From assembly GCA_902764915.1 (NCBI GenBank), contig CACWXY010000002.1, forward strand, positions 119,809-183,808: a stretch of 64,000 nucleotides of DNA, in the 5' to 3' direction. This DNA comes from an uncultured Eubacteriales bacterium. GTDB lineage: Bacteria; Bacillota; Clostridia; Christensenellales; Aristaeellaceae. The translations under genes and the position numbers were made by a program. Shown here one piece after another: positions 44,284 to 54,027 of the stretch. Position 1 is the stretch's first letter, and each line of letters opens with the position of its first letter. The notes below the pieces were generated by a model, which was not told the origin of the DNA, searched no databases, and saw only the letters and a list, made by a program, of their open reading frames with translations.

Positions 44284-45201
44284 TCACAGTCTGGCGAGAA
44301 TACGCTCGCCGATCTGCTTTCCACTCAGGCCATACTCGACCAGCAGGTCCGCCGGTTTTCCGCTCTGCCCGAAGATATCGTTAATACCGATCTTCTCAAA
44401 GCTGAAGCAGCCTTTGCCGCAAAGCGCAGCGGCCACCGCATCGCCCAGTCCGCCAATGACGGAATGCTCTTCCACGGTGAACACATTTCCGGTCTTCTGC
44501 GCATAAGCAAGCGCAAGCGCGTCATCAAACGGCTTCAGGGTATGGAAATTCAGGAGTGCCGGATCCTTTCCCTGTGCCTTCAGCACCTCAACAGCTTCCA
44601 GAGCATGCTCCAGCATGATACCGCATGTCATAATCACACAGTCCTTGCCGTCGCGCAGCACCTGACCCTTGCCGACTTCAAAGGGCCGCTCGTCATAGAT
44701 CGGCGACGGCAGACGCGCTGTACGGATATAGACAGGTCCGTCAATCTTCGCAGCCGCTTCCACACACTGATAGCATTCATTGGCATCGCTGGGCGCAAAT
44801 ACCGTCATGCCCGGCAGCACACGCATCAGTGCCAGGTCCTCAATCGCCTGATGAGAGCCTCCGTCCTCTCCCAGCGTAATGCCTGCATGAGAGAAACCGA
44901 ACTTTACATTGAAATGGGGATAGCATACACCATTGCGGATCTGATCATAGCTTCTTCCGGCAAACACAGCAAACGTAGAGCAGAAGGGAATCAGCCCCAT
45001 TGTGGACATGCCGGCTGCAATATCCACCATATCCGCTTCCGCAATACCGCAGTCATAGAAGCGATCAGGATAGGCCGCCTTAAAATCCTTGGTCATGGTC
45101 GCCTGCGCCAGGTCTGCGTCCAGCACAACCACCTTATCATTCTTGGCACCCAGACGAACCAGTGCCTCGCCATAAGCAACACGTACCGCTTTCTTTTCCA
45201 T
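44284..45201 (-). CDS. Transketolase, C-terminal subunit
   Basis: A 305-residue half-transketolase with the pyrimidine-binding and C-terminal domains. It has the catalytic Glu in DCGIAEADMVDIAAGMS, VKFGFSHAGITLGEDGGSHQ, and DCVIMTCGIMLEHAL. The subunit works with the N-terminal partner encoded just upstream. Together they shuttle two-carbon units between pentose and hexose phosphates. The start ATG follows the partner stop by 5 bases. Related split enzymes include 1-deoxyxylulose or apulose transketolases, so a specialised substrate cannot be ruled out. Confidence 0.9.
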   Translation of the reverse strand: MEKKAVRVAYGEALVRLGAKNDKVVVLDADLAQATMTKDFKAAYPDRFYDCGIAEADMVDIAAGMSTMGLIPFCSTFAVFAGRSYDQIRNGVCYPHFNVKFGFSHAGITLGEDGGSHQAIEDLALMRVLPGMTVFAPSDANECYQCVEAAAKIDGPVYIRTARLPSPIYDERPFEVGKGQVLRDGKDCVIMTCGIMLEHALEAVEVLKAQGKDPALLNFHTLKPFDDALALAYAQKTGNVFTVEEHSVIGGLGDAVAAALCGKGCFSFEKIGINDIFGQSGKPADLLVEYGLSGKQIGERILARL

Positions 45202-45205
45202 GACT

Positions 45206-46021
45206 TCAGCCCTCCAGTTCCTTCAGCGCCTGTGCGGTCTGTTCCGCATTCGGCGCTTTTCCGTGCCAGCCGACCTGTCCCTCCATAAAGGAAACGCCCT
45301 TTCCTTTGAGGGTATGCATCAGAAGAAGCCGCGGCTTACCGGGGCAAGCAGGCGCATGCAGCGCTTCCAGCACCTGGGTCATGTCATTCCCGTCCGCTAC
45401 TTCAATAATGTCATATCCAAAAGCTTCAAACTTAGCCCGGATATTGCCCAGACTCATGACTTCCGAGTTTGTACCATCAATCTGCATGCCATTGTAGTCC
45501 AGAATGACGGTCAGGTTATCCAGTTTGTAATGCGCAGCGGCCATAGAGGCTTCCCATACCATGCCTTCATCGCATTCACCGTCTCCGATGGCAGTGTACA
45601 CATGCAGTTTCTTTCCCTGATGCCGGGCACCCAGTGCCATACCGACGGCAATGGAGATGCCCTGTCCCAGCGATCCGGTCGATGCGTCCACGCCGGGGCA
45701 CTTCTTAACATCCGGATGTCCCTGCAGAATACCATGCAACTGACGGAAATGCTGGAATTCTTCGCGATCAAAATACCCGCGTTCGCACAGTGTGCCGTAC
45801 AGCGCAGGTGCCGCATGTCCCTTGGACAGAACAAAACGGTCACGGTCCGGGTTCTTGTCATCCTTCGGGTCAATCCCCTGCATGGTATCAAAATACAGTC
45901 CTACCAGTGTTTCCACAAGGGACAGTGATCCGCCCGGATGGCCTGCGCCTGCATGATTCGTCATGATAATGATATCCTGACGAACTCTGCGGCACACATC
46001 CTGTAATTCCTGAAGATTCAT
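45206..46021 (-). CDS. Transketolase, N-terminal subunit
   Basis: About 271 residues carrying the thiamine-diphosphate-binding half. AGGAGG precedes ATG 46021. Motifs: TNHAGAGHPGGSLSLVETLV, DRFVLSKGHAAPALYGTL, and the cofactor motif GDGECDEGMVWEAS ending near DYNGMQIDG. It pairs with the C-terminal half from the next gene. Splitting is common in Clostridia and archaea. Confidence 0.92.
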   Translation of the reverse strand: MNLQELQDVCRRVRQDIIIMTNHAGAGHPGGSLSLVETLVGLYFDTMQGIDPKDDKNPDRDRFVLSKGHAAPALYGTLCERGYFDREEFQHFRQLHGILQGHPDVKKCPGVDASTGSLGQGISIAVGMALGARHQGKKLHVYTAIGDGECDEGMVWEASMAAAHYKLDNLTVILDYNGMQIDGTNSEVMSLGNIRAKFEAFGYDIIEVADGNDMTQVLEALHAPACPGKPRLLLMHTLKGKGVSFMEGQVGWHGKAPNAEQTAQALKELEG

Positions 46022-46064
46022 GGCGTATTCCTCCTTAAAAGATTCATATTCCTGATCTGACAAA

Positions 46065-46094
46065 ATTATACGCATCCGCCGTATGCTTTGTCAA
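46065..46094 (-). promoter_or_regulatory. Promoter of the transketolase operon
   Basis: On the minus strand TTGACA, 18 bases and TATAAT form a consensus promoter 43 bases before the start, overlapping the stop codon of the upstream lyase gene. Confidence 0.8.
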
Positions 46095-47329
46095 TTTTCA
46101 TGATATCCCATATGGCGCAGTGCTTCCATCAGCGCCAGCCGACCATGCACATATGTCAGACTGCCCTGCAGATAGGCAATATACGGTTCCCGCATGGGGC
46201 CATCTGCTGACAGCTCAATGGACGCGCCTGCCACAAACGTACCGGCTGCCATAATCACCTGGTCACTGTATCCGGGCATATCCCAGGGTTCCGGCATAGC
46301 CATGGAATCAATCGGAGATGCCATCTGAATTCCCTGACAGAACCGGATCAGCTGATCCGGCTGCTTCAGCTGAATAGCCTGGATAATATCCGATCGCGGC
46401 GCATCCGGTGCAGGAGACGTCTCCATACCCAGATCGGTAAATACCTGGGCTGCGAGGCAGGCTGTGCGGATGGCCTGTGCCACGGTATGCGGCGCCATGA
46501 AAAGCCCCTGGAAGAATGCCTGATATCCCGTCTGATAGGATCCGACTTCCCGGCCAATGCCCGGCGCTGTCACGCGGGCGGCGATCTTCTCAATGGCTTC
46601 CTGGGTTCCGACCATATACCCGCCCGTCGGTGCCAGACCACCGCCGGGATTCTTGATCAGGCTTCCCACACATACATCAGCCCCCTGCATGCTGGGTTCT
46701 GTCATGGCGACAAACTCGCCGTAACAGTTGTCAACCATCAGCATGACACCGGGATGCTTCCGGTGAATCATATCCGCCAGCGGAGCGAACGCTTCCGGCT
46801 GCAGAGAAGCGCGCCAGGAGTATCCGCGGCTGCGCTGGGCAATCACCAGATGGACACTTTCATCGATGGCCCGGTCTACGGCATCCACATCAATCCCACC
46901 GTCGGCTTTCAGATCCACCTGTCGATATCCGATGCCATACTCCGCGCAGGAACCGGTCACAGGGGCTTCGCATATTCCCAGCACTTCCTCCATCGTATCA
47001 TACGGCCTGCCGGTCGCAGATACCACGGTTTCACCGGGCCGAGCCAGACCAAATACAGCCATGGCCAGGGCAGCCGTGCCGCTGGCAATGGACGGACGCA
47101 CAATCGCCGCCTCACACCCGAATACATCAGCGAACACGCCCTCCAGCGCATCCCTTCCGATATCTCCGTTGCCGTAACCGGTTGTGCCCGCAAAATGCCG
47201 ATAGGATATTTCCCGATCTCTGTAGGCATCCAATATCCGGCGTGTCCAGAATGCTTCTACTTTTTCCGCCCGTGCAAAGGTATCCTGCAGTTTTTCCTCT
47301 GCTTCCCTTATACGCTGTTCTATCGTCAT
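46091..47329 (-). CDS. Methionine gamma-lyase family / aluminium-resistance-type PLP protein
   Basis: About 412 residues of the PF06838 type, widely annotated as a methionine gamma-lyase family or aluminium resistance protein. The start at 47329 follows AAGGAG. Seen: HFAGTTGYGNGDIGRDALE, FGCEAAIVRPSIASGTAALA (PLP phosphate region), LMVDNCYGEFVAMTEPS with the PLP-contacting Asp, and the Schiff-base Lys in VGSLIKNPGGG. The true reaction of this family is not settled. In many Bacillota it lies near miaA, hfq or glnR genes, which is not the case here. Confidence 0.87.
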   Translation of the reverse strand: MTIEQRIREAEEKLQDTFARAEKVEAFWTRRILDAYRDREISYRHFAGTTGYGNGDIGRDALEGVFADVFGCEAAIVRPSIASGTAALAMAVFGLARPGETVVSATGRPYDTMEEVLGICEAPVTGSCAEYGIGYRQVDLKADGGIDVDAVDRAIDESVHLVIAQRSRGYSWRASLQPEAFAPLADMIHRKHPGVMLMVDNCYGEFVAMTEPSMQGADVCVGSLIKNPGGGLAPTGGYMVGTQEAIEKIAARVTAPGIGREVGSYQTGYQAFFQGLFMAPHTVAQAIRTACLAAQVFTDLGMETSPAPDAPRSDIIQAIQLKQPDQLIRFCQGIQMASPIDSMAMPEPWDMPGYSDQVIMAAGTFVAGASIELSADGPMREPYIAYLQGSLTYVHGRLALMEALRHMGYHEN

Positions 47330-47546
47330 AACAATCTCCTTCATTTCCATGACGCCATTCGGGGCGTATTGTATCATATTATGCCAGGAGGTGCCACATG
47401 TTTTCCAGGGATTGTCTGCGGAATCCGCAATGGTTTTCATCTGCTTTTAAGAATAAGTACTATGCTGACAGACGGCTTCATGGTACAATACCCATGCTTT
47501 GAGCCTATGACTTTAAGCCTATGATTTGAAACGGAGGACAATGATT

Positions 47547-48053
47547 ATGATGAGCAAAATCAACAAGGGCGGTCTTATGACATGGCTGATCCTGGGCATT
47601 CTCGGCGTGCTCCTGATCCTGGGACAGCAGTTCATCAAGGATGTCATGTATATTGTCATGGCAATCGGTCTGATTCTTGCTGCCCTGGCTTCCATCTGGG
47701 CCTGGTGGAAGGAAAAGAGCACTTCCAAGGATGCCATTACAACCCTGCTGGGAAGTATTCTGCTGCTGATCATCGGCATATGGATTCTGACCCACGCTTC
47801 CACGTTTGATGCGATCATCAACCTTTCCATAGGCATTATCCTGATCGTGTCCGGTATCCGCTGGTTCTACCGCGGCTGGAAAATCTTTGATGACCGCCTG
47901 ATGATGGTGCTGTCTGTGATCGAAATTCTGCTGGGCATCTTTATCGCCTGCACAGGAGTAGCCACCGGATGGCCGATTATCGTGGAAGGTGCCGGACTCA
48001 TCTATACAGCCCTGACCGGCTTCATTGCCGAAAAGCGCTTTGTCCAGGCATGA
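47547..48053 (+). CDS. DUF308 (HdeD-like) small membrane protein
   Basis: About 168 residues with six closely spaced hydrophobic helices in three pairs, as in DUF308/HdeD proteins: LMTWLILGILGVLLILG, MYIVMAIGLILAALASIWAW, LLGSILLLIIGIWIL, FDAIINLSIGIILIVSGIRW, and so on. HdeD in enterobacteria is linked to acid resistance; the role here is unknown. Of several ATGs, 47547 has the best spacing from CGGAGG. A TG-G-TACAAT extended -10 motif lies about 60 bases upstream. Confidence 0.8.
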   Translation: MMSKINKGGLMTWLILGILGVLLILGQQFIKDVMYIVMAIGLILAALASIWAWWKEKSTSKDAITTLLGSILLLIIGIWILTHASTFDAIINLSIGIILIVSGIRWFYRGWKIFDDRLMMVLSVIEILLGIFIACTGVATGWPIIVEGAGLIYTALTGFIAEKRFVQA

Positions 48054-48064
48054 CATGCCTTCTT

Positions 48065-48098
48065 CTCACCCTTCTCGGAGGGTGAGTTTTTCTTTTTC
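48065..48098 (+). terminator. Terminator after the DUF308 gene
   Basis: CTCACCCT and AGGGTGAG (6-base loop) are followed by TTTTTCTTTTT. Confidence 0.88.
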
Positions 48099-48169
48099 TC
48101 CTGCCTGCGCTATAATCTCTCTGCTGCGCCGCGAAGAAAAGCGCGCAAGACATGGAAACGGAGGCTTTC

Positions 48170-50347
48170 ATGGGTCGCATTGTAATTCTTGCCGAAAAGC
48201 CCAGTGTCGGACGGGATATAGCCCGGGTGCTGGGATGCCGTGAGCGCGGAGATGGTTGCCTCATGAATGAGACCTATATTGTCACATGGGCCGTAGGCCA
48301 TCTGGTAACACTGGTAGAGCCTGATGAACTGGATCCCAAGTATAAGAAATGGTCGGTTGCCACACTGCCCATTCTTCCCAAAACCATTCCGCTGAAAGTC
48401 ATCTCCTCCTCCCGGCAGCAGTTCAAGATTGTCAAAAACCTCATCTGCGACAAGGATACCGACAGCCTCATCTGTGCCACTGATGCAGGGCGCGAGGGTG
48501 AGCTGATCTTCCGATATATCTATGAAAAAAGCGATTGCCATAAACCATTCCAGCGGCTATGGATCAGTTCCATGACAGACGAAGCCATTCATGAAGGATT
48601 CCGCACCCTCAAGGACGGCGCCAGTTATGACGGACTGTACCGCTCCGCCAAGTGCCGATCCGAAGCAGACTGGCTGGTCGGAATGAATGCCAGCCGCGCG
48701 TTTACGCTGCGTTATAACGTGCTGCTCTCTGTTGGGCGCGTGCAGACGCCAACACTGGCCATACTGGTCAGGCGTCACCATGAGATTGAAAACTTCAAGC
48801 CTGAATACTTCGCCACGGTTACGGCAGCCTTTGGCGATTACACAGGGCTGTGGTTTTCCAAGTCTCTGGACCCCGATACGCATATTCCTTCCAAGGAAAC
48901 AGCGGAAGCTGTACGCAAAAAGGTGACAGGGAAAACGGGAACGGTTATCAAAGCGGAAACCGTACGCAAAAAGGATCCACCCCCGCAGCTGTATGATCTG
49001 ACAACCCTGCAGCGGGATGCGAATAAACTGCTCGGGTATACGGCGGACAAAACCCTGAAGCTGGCCCAGAGCCTGTATGAAACACACAAGGCGCTCACCT
49101 ATCCGCGTACGGACTCGCGCTATCTTCCCCCGGACATGATTCCTAAAGTACAGGAAACGCTGAAGAACCTGCCCCATGAGTATCAGTCGTATCTTCCCCT
49201 TTCCATGCCGGAGGGAAAGATTCCCGTCACCAAGCGTACCATTGATGCCAGTAAAGTAACCGATCACCATGCGATCATCCCCACGCCGCGTACGGCGCAG
49301 ATGGATAAGATGACGCAGGATGAGCGTGCACTGTTTGACCTTGTGGCAAGACGAACCCTGGCTGCGTTTGCACCGGGCTGTGAGTATGACGCCACCACGG
49401 TCATCACGCAGGTGGAGGACGAAACCTTCCGCAGCAATGGCCGGGTCATTCTGCAGCCTGGATTCAAAGCCATACCGGCCACCAGTGCCCCGCCCAGAAA
49501 AAGCAAGAGCAAAAGCAGCGATAACGACAGCGAAAAAATCCTTCCGCCGCTGCAGGAAGGCGATACTCGCACCTGTGAAAAAACCACGCTGAAGGAAGAC
49601 ATGACCAAGCCGCCGCCCCTGCATACCGATGCCTCCCTCCTTTCCGCCATGGAAAACGCAGGTAAGGAACTGGATGATGAAGAACTGCAAAAGCAGATGA
49701 AAGGCAGTGGTATCGGGACTCCCGCTACCCGCGCTGCCATTATCGAACGCATCATTCATGTGGGCTATGCCCGCCGCAGCGGAAAATCCATTGCCGCTAC
49801 CGATAAAGGCATTCAGATGATCGGAATCATGCCGGACGAGCTCACCAGTGCGGAGCTTACCGGCAAATGGGAACAGGCGCTGGATAAGATTGCTGACAAC
49901 ACACAGGATCCGGTCCGCTTTATGGAGGGCATTGAGCGCTTCTCCGCCTTTCTCGTGGACTATGCCCGGGAAAAGAGCCCCGATACACCGTTTCCCGAGG
50001 AAGCCATGCGCGGCAAGGGCGGAAAAAGGAGTGCCGGCCATTCCGTGCATAAGGATCTCACCTGTCCGCTCTGCCAGAAGGGACATATTGAGGAAAGCCC
50101 CATGGCTTTCAGCTGTACCCAGCCTCGCACAGCGTGCGCTTTCACCCTCTGGAAGGACTGCCTGACAAAGAGCGGCGGACCCATGATTACGGAGAAGCTT
50201 CTGCGCCTTATCCTTGAAAAAAAGCGTCTGCAGGGGTCTACGGGAACCATTGAACTGGCTCCGCCGCAGATCCGCTTCTACCCGCTGAATCCCGACACGC
50301 CTTCCCTCTCCCGACTGATGGAGTATCACCCCAACAAAAAAGCATAG
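48170..50347 (+). CDS. topB: DNA topoisomerase III (type IA)
   Basis: About 725 residues, with start 48170 behind GGAGG. The Toprim domain holds VILAEKPSVGRDIA and the acidic triad in CATDAGREGELIFR. The catalytic Tyr is in ALTYPRTDSRYLP (about residue 310), with VGRVQTPTLAILV before it and GIGTPATRAAIIERI after it. A Lys/Ser-rich insert (PPRKSKSKSSDNDSEKI) lies near residue 450. A single C-terminal zinc ribbon is seen (CPLCQKGHIEES ... CTQPRTACAF). It decatenates DNA. A TATAAT at 48111-48116 may be its promoter. It is chromosomal in appearance, without mobile-element neighbours. Confidence 0.93.
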   Translation: MGRIVILAEKPSVGRDIARVLGCRERGDGCLMNETYIVTWAVGHLVTLVEPDELDPKYKKWSVATLPILPKTIPLKVISSSRQQFKIVKNLICDKDTDSLICATDAGREGELIFRYIYEKSDCHKPFQRLWISSMTDEAIHEGFRTLKDGASYDGLYRSAKCRSEADWLVGMNASRAFTLRYNVLLSVGRVQTPTLAILVRRHHEIENFKPEYFATVTAAFGDYTGLWFSKSLDPDTHIPSKETAEAVRKKVTGKTGTVIKAETVRKKDPPPQLYDLTTLQRDANKLLGYTADKTLKLAQSLYETHKALTYPRTDSRYLPPDMIPKVQETLKNLPHEYQSYLPLSMPEGKIPVTKRTIDASKVTDHHAIIPTPRTAQMDKMTQDERALFDLVARRTLAAFAPGCEYDATTVITQVEDETFRSNGRVILQPGFKAIPATSAPPRKSKSKSSDNDSEKILPPLQEGDTRTCEKTTLKEDMTKPPPLHTDASLLSAMENAGKELDDEELQKQMKGSGIGTPATRAAIIERIIHVGYARRSGKSIAATDKGIQMIGIMPDELTSAELTGKWEQALDKIADNTQDPVRFMEGIERFSAFLVDYAREKSPDTPFPEEAMRGKGGKRSAGHSVHKDLTCPLCQKGHIEESPMAFSCTQPRTACAFTLWKDCLTKSGGPMITEKLLRLILEKKRLQGSTGTIELAPPQIRFYPLNPDTPSLSRLMEYHPNKKA

Positions 50348-50363
50348 AAAGAAGGTATTTCCC

Positions 50364-52172
50364 ATGGCACACACCATCCCCACCCGTGACGAAGTCCCCA
50401 GTGAAAGCAAATGGAATCTGGGCGATATTTATGAAAGCATTGATGCCTGGAAAGCAGACTTTGCCAAAGTCACCGCCTGTGCCGAGCAGTTTTCCGCCTG
50501 GAACGGACGCGTAGCATCCGCGCCTGATGAAGCCATCCGCGCCTTTTTTGCCCTGCAGGATGCCATTCTTCCGGTTGTCGAGTATGCATTCCTGTCCCGG
50601 GAGATCGACAACGCATCTGTGACCAGCCAGGAGCTCTATGACCAGGCAATGGGCCTGATTGTCAAGGCCAATACAGTCTCCGCATTTTTTGAACCGGAAC
50701 TGCTCAGTCTCCCGGAGGAAACCCTGCTCGCACTCAGCGAAAGAGCGGATCTAAAGGATTACGATACCTACGTCCGCCGCCTGATCCGGGAAAAGAAGCA
50801 CACCCTGTCCAAGGAAGAAGAACAGCTGCTCGCCTCCATGGGCGAAGTGCTTTCTTCCGCAGATCAGATTTTCTCCGTGCTCACCAGCGTAGATTTGAAA
50901 TTCCCGGATGTGTCCATGCCGGACGGCAGCCTGCGTCCCCTGACGGAGGGCAATTATGGCGAGTTCCGTGAATCTCCCGATGTATCCGTGCGCCGGCAGG
51001 CGTTTGAAAACATCTTCGGCGGATATGAAAAGCTCGGCACCACATTTGCCGCGATCTACGCTACCTCCGTCAAGCGTGATGTCACCATGGCGGAAGTGCG
51101 CCATTACTCCTCTGCGCTGGCTTCCCGCATGGAACCGCTGGAAATCCCGGAAAAGGTATATACCAATCTGATCAAGGTCATGCATGAATCCCTGCCCATG
51201 CTGGAAAAGTATCTGCGGCTGCGGAAAAAACTGATGGGTCTGGATACCCTGCATATGTATGACCTCTATCCGCCGCTTCTCAAGGACTTTACCATGAAAC
51301 TGCCCTTTGATGAGGCTTTTGATCTGGTACTGGAAGGTCTCAGGCCTATGGGGGATGATTATCTGGATATGCTGCGCAGAGCCAAGTCTGAGCGCTGGAT
51401 GGATGTGTATCCCACACTCCATAAGTCCTCCGGCGCCTTCTCCGATGGCAGCCTAGCCCAGGTCCATCCGTATGTACTGCTCAACCATAACGACAACCTG
51501 GATTCCGCCTTTACCATTGCCCATGAGCTGGGGCACAGCATGCATTCCTATTACAGCAATATGAGTCAGCCCGCGCCGAAGCGCGATTACTCTCTGTTCG
51601 TCGCAGAAGTCGCCTCTACCTGCAATGAAGCCACCATGCTGCGCACACTGCTGAACAAGTATGATGATCCGATGACCAAGGCGTATCTTCTGAATCATTT
51701 CCTGGAGCAGTTCCGCACCACCTGTTTCCGGCAGACCATGTTTGCCGAGTTCGAGAAGACCGTGCATGAAATGGCACAGCGCCGCGAACCGCTGACCAAG
51801 GAAGCGCTCAATCAGGTATACCTGGACCTCAACCGCACCTACTATGGCAGTGTCTGCGAAATCGATCCGCTGATCGCCAATGAATGGATGCGCATCCCGC
51901 ACTTCTATAATGCGTTCTATGTCTATGTCTACGCAACCGGACTGTGTGCTGCCGTTGCGCTGTCAGACAAGATCATTCACGGAGGCGCAGAAGCGCTTTC
52001 GGCCTACCGCAGATTTCTTTCTGCCGGTTCCTCGGTGCCGCCCATTGAAGCACTGAAGCTGGCGGGTATTGATATGTCCGAGGAAGCACCCCTGCGCGCA
52101 GCCATGAAGGTTTTCGGCGATACACTGGATGCTTTTGAAGCCATCATGGAAGAGATCGGCGAAAAAGATTAA
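50364..52172 (+). CDS. pepF: Oligoendopeptidase F (M3 family)
   Basis: A 602-residue cytoplasmic zinc peptidase. The HExxH site is in FTIAHELGHSMHSYYSNM (about residue 385), and the third ligand Glu follows in FVAEVASTCNEATML. The N-terminal region begins with RDEVPSESKWNLGDIYES, typical of PepF. It cleaves short peptides of roughly 7-17 residues and so could process peptides imported by the opp system. It starts 16 bases after topB and is probably co-transcribed with it. AAGAAGG serves as ribosome site. Confidence 0.93.
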   Translation: MAHTIPTRDEVPSESKWNLGDIYESIDAWKADFAKVTACAEQFSAWNGRVASAPDEAIRAFFALQDAILPVVEYAFLSREIDNASVTSQELYDQAMGLIVKANTVSAFFEPELLSLPEETLLALSERADLKDYDTYVRRLIREKKHTLSKEEEQLLASMGEVLSSADQIFSVLTSVDLKFPDVSMPDGSLRPLTEGNYGEFRESPDVSVRRQAFENIFGGYEKLGTTFAAIYATSVKRDVTMAEVRHYSSALASRMEPLEIPEKVYTNLIKVMHESLPMLEKYLRLRKKLMGLDTLHMYDLYPPLLKDFTMKLPFDEAFDLVLEGLRPMGDDYLDMLRRAKSERWMDVYPTLHKSSGAFSDGSLAQVHPYVLLNHNDNLDSAFTIAHELGHSMHSYYSNMSQPAPKRDYSLFVAEVASTCNEATMLRTLLNKYDDPMTKAYLLNHFLEQFRTTCFRQTMFAEFEKTVHEMAQRREPLTKEALNQVYLDLNRTYYGSVCEIDPLIANEWMRIPHFYNAFYVYVYATGLCAAVALSDKIIHGGAEALSAYRRFLSAGSSVPPIEALKLAGIDMSEEAPLRAAMKVFGDTLDAFEAIMEEIGEKD

Positions 52173-52203
52173 CATTTTTCTAACAATTTCGATGGATCGT
52201 CCG

Positions 52204-52233
52204 TTGACTGCCTCTTCGATTTGGTGATATAAT
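52204..52233 (+). promoter_or_regulatory. pckA promoter
   Basis: TTGACT, 18 bases and TATAAT lie 80 bases before the start. The transcript should begin near 52240, with a leader of about 73 bases. Confidence 0.8.
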
Positions 52234-52237
52234 TCAT

Positions 52238-52270
52238 TTGGTTGAAGTTGGCTTTCTGCACTTCAGCCCG
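52238..52270 (+). promoter_or_regulatory. Stem-loop at the 5' end of the pckA transcript
   Basis: GGTTGAAGT and ACTTCAGCC pair (9 bp with one G-T) around an 11-base loop, starting at about +1 of the predicted transcript. There is no T run, so it is not a terminator. It may protect the 5' end of the message or bind a regulator. Confidence 0.4.
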
Positions 52271-52312
52271 TCGTTACCACGATGGAATGTATGAAGAAAT
52301 GGGGTTTTTCAA

Positions 52313-53926
52313 ATGGCAAACGTAGATTTGACCAAGTATGGTATTACCGGCACGCCGGAAATTGTCTACAATCCTTCCTATGAACTCCTGTTCAAGGATG
52401 AGATGGATCCTGCCCTGAAAGGCTATGAAAAGGGCCAGGTCAGTGAGCTGGGTGCCGTCAATGTCATGACAGGTATCTATACCGGCCGTTCTCCCAAAGA
52501 TAAGTATATTGTCGTCGATGAGAATTCAAAGGACACCGTGTGGTGGACCACCGATGCCTATAAGAATGATAACCATCCCATGACCCAGGAAACCTGGGAA
52601 GTCGTCAAGTCCCTCGCACAGAAAGAACTGTCCGGCAAGAAACTGTATGTGGTGGATGCCTTCTGCGGTGCCAACAAAGACTCCCGCATGGCTGTTCGTT
52701 TCATGATGGAAGTAGCCTGGCAGGCTCACTTCGTGCGCAACATGTTCATCAAGCCCACGGAAGAAGAACTGGCCAGCTTCAAGCCTGACTTTGTCGTCTA
52801 TACCGCTTCCAAGGCCAAGTGCGAGCAGTACAAGGAACTGGGCCTCAATTCGGAGACGGTTGTTGCCTTCAACGTCACCAGCCGTGAGCAGGTGATTCTC
52901 AACACCTGGTACGGCGGCGAGATGAAGAAGGGCATGTTCTCCATGATGAACTACTACCTGCCCCTGAACGGCATGGCCAGCATGCACTGCTCTGCCAACA
53001 CCGATATGAACGGTGAGAACACCGCCATCTTCTTCGGCCTGTCCGGCACCGGCAAAACCACGCTTTCCACGGATCCCAAGCGTCTGCTCATCGGCGATGA
53101 CGAGCACGGATGGGATGACAATGGCGTGTTCAACTTTGAAGGCGGCTGCTATGCAAAGGTCATCAACCTTGACAAGGACAGCGAGCCCGACATCTACAAC
53201 GCAATCCGTCGTAATGCCCTTCTGGAGAATGTCACCCTGGACAAGAACGGCAAGATTGATTTTGCCGATAAGTCCGTCACGGAAAACACCCGTGTCTCCT
53301 ATCCCATCGAGCATATCGAGAAGATCGTCAAGAATGTCCGTCCGATCTCGGCCGGCCCTGACGCCAAGAACGTGATCTTCCTCTCTGCGGATGCTTTCGG
53401 TGTACTGCCGCCCGTGTCCATCCTGACACCCGAACAGACCAAGTATTACTTCCTGTCCGGCTTCACTGCCAAGCTCGCCGGTACCGAACGCGGCATTACC
53501 GAACCTACCCCCACCTTCTCCGCCTGCTTCGGCCAGGCCTTCCTGGAGCTGCATCCCACCAAGTATGCGGAAGAGCTCGTCAAGAAGATGGAAAAGAGCG
53601 GCGCCAAGGCTTATCTGGTCAACACCGGCTGGAACGGAACCGGCAAGCGTATCTCCATCAAGGATACCCGCGGCATCATCGATGCGATCCTCTCCGGTGC
53701 CATCAATGAAGCACCCACCAAGAAGATCCCCTACTTCGATTTCGAAGTGCCCACCCAGCTGCCTGGCGTGGATCCGGCAATTCTGGATCCTCGCGACACC
53801 TACAAGGACAGCAAGGAATGGGAAGAAAAGGCCAAGGATCTGGCCGGCCGCTTCATCAAGAACTTCGTCAAGTATGAAGGCAATGAAGCTGGCAAGGCGC
53901 TGGTTGCCGCCGGTCCGCAGCTGTAA
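52313..53926 (+). CDS. pckA: Phosphoenolpyruvate carboxykinase (ATP)
   Basis: A 537-residue ATP-type enzyme that interconverts oxaloacetate + ATP and PEP + CO2 + ADP. Key parts are the ATP P-loop [28 protein letters not shown] near the N-terminus, the metal-binding [20 protein letters not shown], and the C-terminal [17 protein letters not shown]. In fermentative gut anaerobes the enzyme often runs towards oxaloacetate and makes ATP. The convergent neighbour is the oxaloacetate/acyl-CoA decarboxylase operon, which fits a shared C4 route. Confidence 0.96.
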   Translation: MANVDLTKYGITGTPEIVYNPSYELLFKDEMDPALKGYEKGQVSELGAVNVMTGIYTGRSPKDKYIVVDENSKDTVWWTTDAYKNDNHPMTQETWEVVKSLAQKELSGKKLYVVDAFCGANKDSRMAVRFMMEVAWQAHFVRNMFIKPTEEELASFKPDFVVYTASKAKCEQYKELGLNSETVVAFNVTSREQVILNTWYGGEMKKGMFSMMNYYLPLNGMASMHCSANTDMNGENTAIFFGLSGTGKTTLSTDPKRLLIGDDEHGWDDNGVFNFEGGCYAKVINLDKDSEPDIYNAIRRNALLENVTLDKNGKIDFADKSVTENTRVSYPIEHIEKIVKNVRPISAGPDAKNVIFLSADAFGVLPPVSILTPEQTKYYFLSGFTAKLAGTERGITEPTPTFSACFGQAFLELHPTKYAEELVKKMEKSGAKAYLVNTGWNGTGKRISIKDTRGIIDAILSGAINEAPTKKIPYFDFEVPTQLPGVDPAILDPRDTYKDSKEWEEKAKDLAGRFIKNFVKYEGNEAGKALVAAGPQL

Positions 53927-53939
53927 TACAAGATACATA

Positions 53940-53969
53940 CGTCGGGAGCTTTGCTCCCGGCGTTTTTTT
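53940..53969 (+). terminator. pckA terminator
   Basis: CGTCGGGAGC / GCTCCCGGCG with a 3-base loop is followed by seven T, 14 bases after the stop. Confidence 0.92.
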
Positions 53970-53978
53970 GCGGATTGA

Positions 53979-54012
53979 AAAAAGCCCGGCCGGACTCTTC
54001 GTCCAGCCGGGC
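53979..54012 (-). terminator. Terminator of the decarboxylase operon
   Basis: On the minus strand AGCCCGGC-T-GGAC pairs with GTCC-G-GCCGGGCT (5-base loop) and is followed by TTTTTT. It lies just past the oadA stop, back to back with the pckA terminator. Confidence 0.9.
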
Positions 54013-54027
54013 TCCTGTATTCCACCA

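Noticed and set aside
48557..50410. A 617-codon open frame antisense to topB
   Set aside because: The topB frame carries all catalytic motifs; the antisense product has none and no start signals.
53940..54012. Two adjacent GC-rich repeats between pckA and oadA as a CRISPR-like or REP array
   Set aside because: They are two unrelated back-to-back terminators, one for each convergent operon, each with its own T run.
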